Part shown: positions 37,828 through 47,941 of the stretch, one piece after another
How positions within the stretch are numbered: position 1 is the stretch's first letter
How the letters are laid out: each line of letters begins with the position of its first letter
Source: Protoeuglena noctilucae
Taxonomy: Eukaryota; Chlorophyta; Pedinophyceae; Marsupiomonadales; Marsupiomonadaceae
Assembly (NCBI GenBank): GCA_958009085.1
Contig: OY253668.1
Location: 1,302,001 to 1,366,000, forward strand
Direction of reading: 5' to 3'
DNA length: 64,000 nt
The notes under the pieces: model-generated
The model's input: the letters and a program-made list of their open reading frames with translations, nothing else
Database searches by the model: none
What the model was told of the DNA's origin: nothing
Made by a program: the position numbers and the translations under genes

Positions 37828-38510
37828 CTATGGCAACGTGCTGAAGAGCTTCCGCTCGTGATCTTGCAGGGCCTGCTTGGCCTTCTCCTGACGCGCCCGC
37901 TTGATCGCGCGCCATCGATCCAGATGCCCCCGCAGCAGGTCCCTGTCAGCATCGTCCGTTGCCTGCGAAGCATGTGGCTTTGACTCCCGCACTGCCGTCT
38001 ACCGAGCAGCGGCATGCGGTAATGCATGCCGGCTCGCGCAGTCACCTTCTCCGCTGGTCCTTGCCCCGCTTCAGCCCCATTGGACGTTTCCCCCCCCGGC
38101 TCGGCCCCGTCTCCCTCCCTGGCCTTGGCCTCATCCGATGCCTCCCTCCTGGCCTCAGCCCCACCAGCAGCCTCCCGCCCCTGTCCCACACTCGTCGCTG
38201 CAGCTCTCCGAGGCCTGGGCGGTTGCGGGCCCAGCGTCGGCACGTCGGCGTCGTTCTGCGCGCATTCCGGCGACCGAGAGCGTTCTCCAAGCGCAGAGCA
38301 GCAGCTTCTTTCGCGCGAAGATGAACCGTGCGTAGCTACCTGCAACCACGCCCGGCAGAGCGCGTAGAGCGACGGCGGGTTCGACATCGAGTCCAGGAGC
38401 ACACGGCGGTCGTGGACCGTGATGGTCAGCGATCCTGACCCCCGCTCGTCGCCCACCGTCTCCTCATCGGCGCCTGAGTCCGATGTCCCGCTGAGGCTCA
38501 TGCTTGCCAT
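37828..38510 (-). CDS. LIN37: LIN37, MuvB/DREAM complex subunit
   Basis: LIN37 is a core subunit of the MuvB complex. MuvB joins E2F/RB-type repressors or MYB activators to time cell-cycle gene expression. Three exons in phase 0 (38510-38340, 38255-38046, 37962-37828) give 171 residues. The diagnostic block is ITVHDRRVLLDSMSNPPSLY followed by ALCRAWLQ. Human LIN37 has the same pattern of DRS...TPLYPICRAW. The C-terminal block RGHLDRWRAIKRARQEK matches the family's MQRWKRIRQRWKE. The middle exon is a Gly/Glu/Ala-rich linker. The protein is shorter than human LIN37 (246), mostly in the linker and N-terminus. All introns are GT-AG. It is divergent from the PIP5K gene. Confidence 0.82.
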
Positions 38511-39303
38511 GGTCTCGGAGCTCGTGAACGCGTTCCCTGCTGGCGGTCACGGGATAGGGCGATGCACCGCGGTTGTCCTGCGCATGAACTGACCGCGGGG
38601 ACCGCGCGGTGCCTTGATTTTTCCCGTCAGTCGAGGGTCAGACCAGCCATAGGGTATTTACTAAGCGAGCGCGAGACGCAGCCTTTCTATGCTAGAGTCC
38701 CCGCATCGACTTCAGTGCTCCCCTATTCGCTGCATGGCGTCCTCTGCGAAAGCTCCTCGTTCGTAGATTCGAAGCACGGCGCGCGGCCCCGAGCTTGCAG
38801 CGCGCCCGCCGAGCGAATTCGAGCTCGAGTGCTTTGTGCGGACGCTCGCACGCTGCCGGTCACCACCCACATGCTGCAGGCATGCTGAGGAACCTGCGTG
38901 AACGCGTGGGCTCGCGGGGGAAGCTCCCCCACAGCGGGTGAGCGCTCCGAGGGGGCGCCCGCGTCCTCGCAGGCTTGTATTCACACGTTAATGCTGCTGG
39001 CCTCGCGAACGGCCTCCATGGAGTCCGTTACTGCGCGCTAAGGGAAGGGGGCCCTTGCGTTGCCCTCGCAGGTCGCGCAAGGCGCTCGGTCGCAGCAGTT
39101 TGTCCATCCAGGAGCCAGAGCTGACGGTGTTTAAGGCGAGCCTGCTGCGTGCGGGTCCCCGACTTTCGCCCTCCCCGCGCGACGGAGCGAGCTGTCCGAC
39201 GCAGTTCGCGCTCATTTCCCCGCCCGCCGCCGTGGCGGGTCCTGCGCGCTGCCCTCGGAACAACTGCGCACGAGGAAACGCATAGCCGCGTCCGAGGCCG
39301 CAG
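38511..39303. promoter_or_regulatory. Divergent region, LIN37 / PIP5K
   Basis: About 790 bases. It should hold both promoters and at least one unresolved 5' exon of the PIP5K gene. A relatively AT-rich segment (38610-38720) with GATTTTTCCCGTC near its start is the likely promoter core. No ATG exon for PIP5K could be fixed with confidence. Confidence 0.4.
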
Positions 39304-42300
39304 AAGTTCGCCAACGGGGACGTGTACAAGGGCCAGTGGCTGGACGGCAAGCCCCACGGGCAGGGGACGTACGAATGGGCGGACGGGAGCGTCTATGACG
39401 GCTCCTGGGATATGGGAGAGAAGCACGGGGTCGGGAAATACACATGGCCCAGGTGCGACCGTACGACGCGAGTGCTGGGGCGACAGCAGCCGCGACCCAG
39501 GCATGCATGGGAGCTCCCGGCGTGCCCCGCAGTGGCGCCAGCTACGAGGGCGACTGGAATCGGGGATTCATGCACGGCACCGGCACGCACGTGTCCCTGA
39601 ACGGGGGCCGGTACGAGGGCGGGTGGATGCGGGACGAGAAGCACGGCCTGGGGCGCAAGGTGTACCCCAACGGGGACTCGTACCATGGGCTGTGGCGGCA
39701 CGGGCAGCCGAGTGGGCCGGGGCGGTACAAGTGGAGCAACGGGAACGAGTACAACGGGGAGTGGGCGCAGGGGATGATGCATGGGCGCGGCACGTTTGTG
39801 TGGGGCACGGGGGAGCGGTACGACGGGGAATGGCAGTTCGGCAGGGAGCACGGGCGAGGGACGTTCACGTGGGCGGACGGCTCGACGTTCGACGGGTTCT
39901 GGCGGGAAGGGGTCAAGCACGGCGCGGGGGTGTGTCACCTCGCGGGGGCCGCGCCGGCGTCGGCGTTGGCGCGGTGGCACGCGCGGGGGTCGGCGGGGGC
40001 GCGGCGGCGGCTCAGCCAGGGCGGCGAGGTGGGGACGGACCTGGCGGCGCTGGAGGCGGAGGCCCACGGGGACGAGTCGGCGGCGGGTGCGCACGCGGGG
40101 CAGTGGGTGCTGCTGCGGGAGTACCACGCGGGCCAGATCGTGTTCGAGCGGCTGCTGCCCGTGAAGGGCCTCCCGAAGGCCAACGTGGTGGACAAGAAGG
40201 AGCGGGTCAAGGCCGGGAGGGACCAGCGGCCCACGGGCCCCGGGGAGGTGAGGGTCGCGAGTTGGGGGGTGTATTGCAAGGGGATGGATGGGAGAGGTAG
40301 TTATGAGTTAGATGAGGGGTGGCTGTGGTAAGTGGGAACCACTGGGAAGTGGGGCCAGGTCAGGCTCTTGAGGGGTGAGGAAAGGAGTGCGTCTGTACAG
40401 GCGGTGACCCCGGATGCGCCTGCTGTGATGTCTGCGCGTCCCTCGTTTGTATCCGCAGACCATCTTCAAGGGCCACCGTGCCTATGACCTCATGGTGGGA
40501 CTGAAGCTGGGAATCTTCTTCTCTGCAAGGTGAGAGACGCACGTGGCTGTGGCCGCTACTGTGCAAACATGGCTAGCCCTGTGCATGCCTACGCACGAGC
40601 TCGGGAGTGCCAGTGCGCAGCGATGCTAGCATGGGCCATCGACACACGTCGTGACGAGCCAGGCTGCCACCTCCACACCGCATCGCATCACCCCCGCTCA
40701 CACCGCACGTCCTCAGTGAGCCTGCCTTCTCCACTCCGCCTTTCCCGCAGCAGCTCCCAGGATGCTCAGCGCTCCCGCCCGTCCCCCACCACCGAGGACT
40801 TCGACCGCAAGACCAAAGTCGAGTTCCCCCGTCGCGGCAGCCACCAGACCCCGCCCCACGCGGGCTTCGATTTCAAATGGACCGACTACGCCTCGGGGAT
40901 CTTCAGTCGTCTCCGGGAACTGCACGGCATCAAGAGCTCCGATTACATGCTGTCGCTGTGCGGGGACTCGTCCCTGAGGGAGCTCAAGACTCCCGGCAAG
41001 TCCGGGGCCGTGTTCTACATCTCATACGACGACCACTTCCTGGTGAAGACCGTCCACAAGAGCGAGTACAAGCTGCTGCGGCAGATGCTGCCCCTCTACT
41101 TCCGGGTGAGCGGGCGTGGCGGGGGGTTTGCCATCAACCCACGCTGGCCCGTCGCCCTTCTCACTCTCCGCTCCGCCCTTGGCTCTCCAATGTGCCTGCC
41201 GCTTACCACTCTACGTGTCGCTCACCGATCTGCCCTTGGCTTACCGCTCTGCCCTCCTGCTTGCCCACCGCTCTCTGCCACCACCCCCCGTGCCCCTCCC
41301 CGCCCGCAGCACATGGATCAGCACCCGCACTCGCTCCTCTGCCGCTTTTTCGGCCTCCACTCGGTGACTCCCGAGGGCGGCAAGAAGGCCTGGTTCGTGG
41401 TGATGGGCAACCTCTTCAGCACCGACCTAACCATCCACCGCCGCTACGACCTCAAGGGATCCACGCTGGGCAGGTTCACCCTGAACCCCAAGCCGGGGAG
41501 TACCCTGAAGGACCTGGACCTGTCCGAGTCGTTCAAGCTCGAGTCCCACTGGCACGAGCAGCTCATGGAGCAGCTGGACGCCGACACGAGGTTTTTGGCA
41601 CAGATGAACATCATGGACTACTCGCTGCTGCTGGGGGTGCACCGCGTGGGGGGCCCGGGGGGCGCGGACGGCGCGGGGGTGGGGGGGCGGCCCGGGACGG
41701 GGAGCGTGGAGGGGCCGGATGGGACAGAGACGTTTGACGGGGGTGTGGGCGATCGGTTGACGGACGAGGGAGGGAGCCCGAGGGAGGCGGGCGCGGCGGC
41801 GCTGAGCAGCGCGGGCGGGGCGGAGGATCTGGGGCCCTGGGGGGCGGAGGATGGGGCGGGGGGTGCGGTTGCGGGCGGGGATAGGGCGCGCGGGGAGGGC
41901 GCGGTGGCGGGGCCCCGGTCGGCGCCCCCGTGGCCGTTGCTGGGGGGTCTGGGGGGCGGCGTGGGCGGCGGGGAGGTGCTCTTGTCGCAGATCGATCCGA
42001 CGGATGAGGAGCTCTTGCGGCGGCTGCAGATGCTGGGTGAGTTATTGGGGGTGATGAATGCGGATGAGTCGTGGAGGTGGGGTCGAGTGCGGTGCGGTGC
42101 TGGCGTTCAGAAGACTTTCGAGAGGAGCTTCGGCGAATGCTTTTGCGCCCGTTGCTGGCACGCACCTGCCAGTCACACTGTGAACTCTTGACTGGCTTGC
42201 CTTCCCCACCCTGTGCGCCGCATGTGCAACGCCCCTCTGCGCGCGCAGGGTTTCGCCGGGACCACCGGGGCCGCAAGGCGCTGCTGGGCAAGTCCAAGTA

Positions 42301-42790
42301 CACGGTGCGGGCGGAGGCGGGGGAGGGCCCGGAATCGCGGGGCGTGGACCGGTGGGGCGACCCGACGTTCAGCACCGACCAGCTGAATCTGAAGCTGGGG
42401 TACTCCAAGGTCCAGCTGGGGAAGAACATGGCGGCGATGGCGCTGGTGAGGGGGCCGGGGGTGCGAGCATTGGGCAGGTGTTGCCACTGCCGATGGCGCG
42501 CGTGTCGATCTCTCGCATTACTGGCTGGCTGCCCTCGCCGCCCACGGCGCCGGTCTGGCACCGGTCTGATCGCAACCCGCCCCGCGTGCCCTCAGACGAA
42601 GGACGGGAAGGAGGACGGGGAGGTGGTGCTGTACTTTGGCGTCATCGACATTCTGCAGACGTACCGCCCAAGGAAGAAAATGGAGCACTTCGTCAAGAGC
42701 CTGTTCAACGACGGCAACGCCGTGTCGGTGATTGAGCCCGGCAAGTACGCGCACAGGTTCCGGGAGTTCATGAGAGAGGTCTTCCTGTGA
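39304..42790 (+). CDS. PIP5K: MORN-repeat phosphatidylinositol 4-phosphate 5-kinase
   Basis: This kinase makes PI(4,5)P2 from PI4P at the plasma membrane. The first resolved exon (39304-39452) and the next (from 39533) encode eight MORN repeats of the form YxGxWxxGxxHGxGxxxW, the plant-type N-terminal module. Then come TIFKGHRAYDLMVGLKLG (40459-40529) and the PIPK catalytic domain: FKWTDYASGIFSRLRELHG, SGAVFYISYDDHFLVKTV, the glycine-rich DLKGSTLGRFT, and IMDYSLLLGVH, which includes the catalytic Asp. The last exon has GVIDILQTYRPRKKMEHF and ends FREFMREVFL at 42790. A Gly/Asp-rich insert of about 110 residues (41640-41975) separates the MDYSLL motif from the rest of the kinase. The extreme N-terminus is unresolved. 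All introns are GT-AG. Confidence 0.93.
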
Positions 42791-43152
42791 GGGGAGTGCA
42801 GGAACTTGCAAGCATGGGCGCCCTCACTACCCCCCGTTCTAGCAAGCAATGGCGGCTTGCTGCGTCTTTCGAAAGCGCCTTTTCGTTTCGTGCACTCCAG
42901 TCTAGGCTATGCTTGTCTAGCTCGGGACCCTCAGCCCTTACCTACGCCGCCCAGCCAAGTTTGGGCACGCCCCATGTGCGGCAATAGCAGCGACAGTCGG
43001 CGCCTCGCGCCTTGCCTAGCGAGTGAAAGCGGAGAGCTACGCTGGTGCAGAGCTGCCGAGTGCAACCGCCACTACTACTAGTGCGTGCAGTGGAGCATGC
43101 AGGAGCATGCACCCGTAACCAGCAAAGCGCCCTTGGGGCTTTGCCGAGGGGG
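42791..43152. other. Convergent 3' intergenic region
   Basis: 362 bases lie between the PIP5K stop and the ALMT-like stop. The segment 42840-43080 is less GC-rich than its flanks. No gene or repeat was recognised. Confidence 0.4.
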
Positions 43153-46100
43153 TCACGCGGGTCCCCACCCGCGCGGCATCTCGTCGTCGCAGATGAGGAC
43201 CGCGCAGTGCACCGCCTGTCGCATGGCCGCAGCCATCCCCGCACAGGGCGGCCACACGGTCCCCAGCAGCACCGCCGCCTCCGCCAGGCGCTCGTGCAGG
43301 CCGGCCGTCGACGCGGTCGACACGGACCCGGCCGTCGGCACACCGGCGTCGCTCACCCTGCGTGGGTGGGGCGCGGGTGAGGCAACATGAGCAGCACCGC
43401 TCACCATCGCTCGCGCCGCTGCTGCTAGGTACCATCAGCCACCGGTGCTGCCCTGCCATCGCAGCCCAGTCACCGGTTGATGGTCTCCGCGATGACCATG
43501 TCCACCTTCCTCAGGAGCCGCACGAGCCTCTGCACCGTGCGCGCGTGCCCCCGTACCTCCCCGAAGTGCCCCGGCTCCCTCAGCGCGTCCGCCAGGGCCC
43601 CGCAGAGGCGCTCCTGGGCCGGACCCAGCGCCCCGAGGATCCCGGCCATCACTTTGAGGATGCCGGAGGTGATGACCTCGGCGGCGGTCTCTGGCACGGA
43701 CGACGCAGCAAACGACGACGCGCCCAGGGACCCCGGCGCAGCGGGGCCCGCAGGAGGCGACTGCCCCGCAACAGGCGACTGCCCCGCAACAGGCGACTGG
43801 GCCACGATCAAAGGCAGGGACCGTGGCGCGCTCGCCGCGTGCTCCCTCCTGTCGCGCGACTGCCCACGAGCCAGCTCCCTGTGCAGTGCCGAGCGGGGCG
43901 TTCCGTGAGGCCTGGCCCCGCCCCTGGCATCCCGGGAGTCGCCATCCCGACCACCCTGCGCCTGAGAGGCCCTTATTTCAGGCTGGGACTCCAGGGCAGC
44001 TCCACCATCGTGGCCTGACATCCCATGATCTCGGCCTGCCATCCCAGCCCGCCCCTGCTGCGCATGCGCCTCCCGCGGCCCCAACCCCGCATCGCCACCC
44101 GTGGCATCGGGGCCGTCCGCGCCCTCGCTGCTCACGCTCTCCACCTCGGTGTCAGCTCGGTAGCCTCCCTCAAACATGTCCCTCATGTCGAAAGAAGCCT
44201 CGCGTCCCTTGCGAGCACCGGTGCACGACGGAGCGTGGACGCGATCCCGGTCGTGCGCCCTCTTGGCCTCCAGGCACCAGAGCTTGCCGCCCTGCGCGGA
44301 CAGGCGCGCGCTGCCCGTGCGCAGCCACTCCTCGGGCGTCGCCACGGGGGGCCGCCCGGCTTGGATGTGGGGCGAGGGGTCGCGGATGAGTGCCCGTGCC
44401 GCCTGCCGATGAGGGGAGGCCGGGGACGAGGAAATGTCCGCATCAGCCCCTTCCAGCACATCTGCGATCGCACAAGAGATGAGTCAGGTGCCAGTCAGCA
44501 ATGAGTCAGACAACTGGCGGAGACAGCAAGAGCTCAGGGTCGAGTCAAATGCACGGCCGTTTCCTCCATGTGATTACCAAGGGTAACAAGTCGGGTCATG
44601 CATGCCACCCGCGCGGTGCTGCTCCGTCCCCCGCACCTTCCGTTGCCATGCGGAAGTCCTTGGGCCGAGACGGACCCACACGCGCCGACTTGGTCGCCCC
44701 CAAAGAGAAGCCCGAGGCGGTGGCGAGATGATGCAAGGTGTGGATGGAGTCGATCAAAGCCTTGACGGAGGTGGAAGGGAACGTGTGCCTCTTCCAGACC
44801 TTGCCCAGCCTGTCTCTCGCCTCCCGGTCATCCTCGTTGCTCACGTGCTCTCGCTCCCCAGAAGGCCTGGGGACGTCCTCCAGAAAGCCAAACACCGCCT
44901 TCACCCACCGCTTCCACGCGCCAACCCCGCCCTTCTCCCTCGCCCCATCGCCCTCGCCCTCGCCCTCGCCCCCGCTGCGCATCTCGACTTCCTCCGGGTG
45001 CAGGGCGGCCTCGATGTCGAGACCGCTCCCCACTGAATGCACCGGAGCCAAGCGCCCGCCCTGGCGCAGCCCTGTGCCTCCCTCGGGGCCCACGTGGTCC
45101 CCCGCCGCCCCGCTGCCCTCGCTGTCGCTCGCCCCGTCGTCCGACAAAAGCGGCTCGCTCGCGCTGTGGCCCACGCGGCCCTTGTCCCGCTTCCGCCGCT
45201 GGGCCTGTCCCCGCCGCCACCCCAGGGGCCACTGATGGATGGGCCCCTTGCCGGGACGCAGGAGCGACTGCGGGCCGCGCTTGGCCTGAGCAGCCGCCCA
45301 GTGCCTGGGCCGCAGGAACCACAAGCCCCACTCGCGCGTCGCAGGCTGCAAGTGGGTCTGGGCCTCCTGTAGCTCCGTCGTCACAGCCCCGTGCTCCTCT
45401 AGCCTGTCCCACAGCACCGACCCGGCCTGGGCCACCCGCTCCTCTGCCCCGGGCTCCCCGTGGGCGTGCAGGGCGAGCGCGGCGTAGCAGCACAGCACGG
45501 CGGACTGCAGCTGGGCCAACTGCGCCAAGGCGCGCTGGAGGCTCGAGGAGATCTGGCGCATGGAGGTGGAGGGAAGGGCGATCTTGACCGCCGTCACGAT
45601 CGCGTCCCCTGCAGCCACAACGGCGCAACGAGGGATGAGCAGCGACGATGGGCGATGCGCCATGTCAACGAGCGAGGGGCAGCTGCCCCTGCCGCCCTCG
45701 CCCGTCAGCACGGCGATGAGTCGCCAGGTGAGGCGCTCCAGCACGGTGTCCATGCGGCTCTTGCTCTCAAGCATGCGCCCGGCGGGCACGGCCAGCAGGG
45801 GCAGCGTGAAGTCGGCGACGTTGAAAGCGTACTGGAACCTGCAAGCACGAATGGGTGGTACGCTGCTCGGCCTTTGCGCAAGTCCCTCTGACCTGCTTCG
45901 CAAGAGGATAGGTCATGGTCAGCCACGACGGTTCGCGAGCGCAGGCGCCACTGACTGGGGCATGGTGATGCGGAAAATGTTGGAGAAGAAGCTCGCGGAT
46001 CCGATGAAGACGACGAAGGACGCCCCGAGGAGCGTGCTGCCGATGTCTGCGTTGGGAATGGACGTCAGGGGCTCTGTGCCCAAGACGAGGACCATCGCCA

Positions 46101-46601
46101 GGAAGGCGGCGAGGGCGGTGCCACCGAACCGGAGCGTGCCCCTGCCGATCGCGAGCCCTGCCGTCCTCTCAAGCACGGCCGCCACGGTCATCACAACCCA
46201 CATAGTCTCTCTGCACGCGAGGAGCGGCGGTGTTCGCACGTGCAGCTGCCGCTGGGTGCATGCCTCAGGTCCCTCTCGCACCCGTGAAACAACTTGTTGA
46301 TCTTCTCGCTGAAGTGCATGCCCACGGCGATGCCCATGGAAATGCCGCCCTGGACGCCGTTGCGAAATGCGCTTTCGGAAAGCCGCACGCCCAGGCCCAG
46401 GACCTTGTGCGACCTCTCGCCCGTCGTCTCCTCGATCATCGCCACGTCGTCCGGACCCCGCTGCGCCGCCGCGCCTAGCTCGTCGACCGCTTGCTCCAAC
46501 TCTCTGTAGATTTTGAGCAGCTGCTCGCACCCATCCCGCGGGGGCGCCCCCGAGTGGGATGCGCCCCGGAGCGCGTGGTCTCCCGGCGAGGCGCACGACA
46601 T
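43153..46601 (-). CDS. ALMT/FUSC-type membrane protein with large soluble insert
   Basis: Six exons chain in phase: 46601-46282, 46210-45956, 45838-45702, 45608-44637, 44461-43474 and 43357-43153, giving 958 residues. The membrane part has GGISMGIAVGMHF, then MWVVMTVAAVLERTAGLAIG with RGTLRFGGTALAAFLAMVL. This is the ALMT pattern MWAVMTVVVVFE...GxTLxKGLNRGxGT. Two more hydrophobic segments follow (STLLGASFVVFIGSASFF, FNVADFTLPLLAVPAG). ALMT/FUSC relatives are anion or aromatic-acid channels and exporters, so anion efflux is a reasonable inference. The rest is a long hydrophilic region with a helical, Ala/Leu-rich segment, an acidic tract, an 18-base repeat tract and a final helical domain (LHERLAEAAVLLGTVW). 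Intron 3 has a GC donor (45701). The final exon was joined because phase and acceptor both fit. The start could lie further upstream. Confidence 0.66.
43752..43800. repeat. 18-base tandem repeat, about 2.8 copies
   Basis: The + strand unit AACAGGCGACTGCCCCGC is repeated almost exactly, with the leftmost copy slightly degenerate. It lies in frame inside the ALMT-like gene and encodes repeats of Q-S-P-V-A-G. Confidence 0.85.
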
Positions 46602-47175
46602 GGCCGTCGATGCGATGCCGGCAGGGTGGCGAAGGGTGACGAGCCCTCAGCGCCACGCACAACGCGGACTCAGCGCACCGTGCTCGGCCAGCTTTCCAAG
46701 GTCGGAGCGCGGCCAGCGCGTGCTCGTCGCCGCTCCTAGCTAGCGACGATGCGTCAATGCCTCGTATGCTCTGCAATCGGGGCTTGAGCCGCCTTCTATT
46801 GGGCCGAACCGGGAGACTGACGTGGGAGTGCAGCCCAGCCCGAGCCAGGCTACAGGGTGGGGCGTGGAGGCTGAATGTGGGTCCAGAGAGGCGACTACTT
46901 CTTTTCTGAAAAGAAGCTAGCACGAACCCGGTGACAGGGTGCACGCTCGCGCGACTATTTGCAAACGTCAGTTGTGCCGTCGGTGAGGCACCATTCCCGG
47001 GGTAAAAAGCACAGACGCGCCTCTCTTCGTCTCATGGTGCTTTCAAGTAGCGCACAGGAGGGGCCTTGCACTGAGTGACCGCTGCGCTGACGTTGACATT
47101 TGAGAATCGCGGCGGGAAGGGAGCAGTGGCCAAGCGGAAGCTCGCGAGCACGCGCTGCGCCGCAGGGTGCCAGAC
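46602..47175. promoter_or_regulatory. Divergent region, ALMT-like / small 114-aa gene
   Basis: About 570 bases lie between opposing start codons. The central part (46750-47050) is less GC-rich than its flanks and contains CTTCTTTTCTGAAAAGAAG at about 46897-46915, a short inverted repeat. No other element was recognised. Confidence 0.4.
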
Positions 47176-47898
47176 ATGTCGAAGGATGAGGTGCGGGCCA
47201 CGCGGGACCACAGGCGCCTGCTCTCCAGGTGGCGTCGGCGCGCGCCAACGTAGCGTGCGCTTTCCCTGCATTCAGTTCCTCCCAGCGGGAAATGGGGCCT
47301 TCCGGAACGCGCTCGACGCCACGTCTCTGGGCCTGAGGTGGATCCCGAGCAGCGCGGGCAAGAATCACGTCCCAGGATGCTCGGACGCGGGCAAGGGGGC
47401 GATGTTCGGCGAGGGCCCCCTGGCAGACCCGGTGAGACCTGCTCTCTCTTGATGCGGGAACCTCTCCGTGACGTTTACTGCCTGAAAAAAAGCCTGGCCT
47501 GGTGCGCAATTCCAGGCAACATGCAAAACAATGTATGGGCGGACCAACGCGAACGTGCTGCGATATTGGCAGCAAAGGAGCAGGCCAGAGACTCCAAATA
47601 CCGCCACCACGCTTCCGGGCGTCCCCAACGACCAGGCGAGCGTGCATGGGGGATGGGGGACGCAAGGCTGCGCCGCGTGCATCCCAGTTGCATCCCAGGG
47701 ATGCATCGACTGTGGCCCCTGCAGATTCCGGGGGGGGAGCGTGCCTTCGCTGCAAAGGTGAAGAGCGGAAGCCTCCGCTCCAGCCTGGTGCTCGGGTTCG
47801 ATGAGTCTTTGCCTGACCGCCTTCGGCCGGACGAGCCAGTGCATCTGACGGAGCAGCGGGCGTACCGGGGGCGACCCAAGAGCGGGCGGCAGTGGTGA
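47176..47898 (+). CDS. Small conserved-looking protein, 114 aa, unknown
   Basis: Three exons, all phase 0 (47176-47190, 47276-47431, 47725-47898), give 114 residues starting MSKDEFLPAGNGAFRN. Features include a FGEGPLADPIPGGERAF segment across the second splice junction and a basic C-terminus, VKSGSLRSSLVLGFDESLP and then YRGRPKSGRQW. I recognise no domain. The compact size, lack of low complexity and Gly/Pro turns resemble microtubule-inner or flagellar proteins, but this is a guess. The five-residue first exon rests on a GAG|GTGCGG donor and on phase. A longer exon 1 using the donor at 47229 leads to a stop. Confidence in exons 2 and 3 is higher than in exon 1. Confidence 0.5.
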
Positions 47899-47941
47899 TG
47901 GTGCGGCTTGATGCGGGTTGGCAGCGTTAGGGTTAGCTCAG

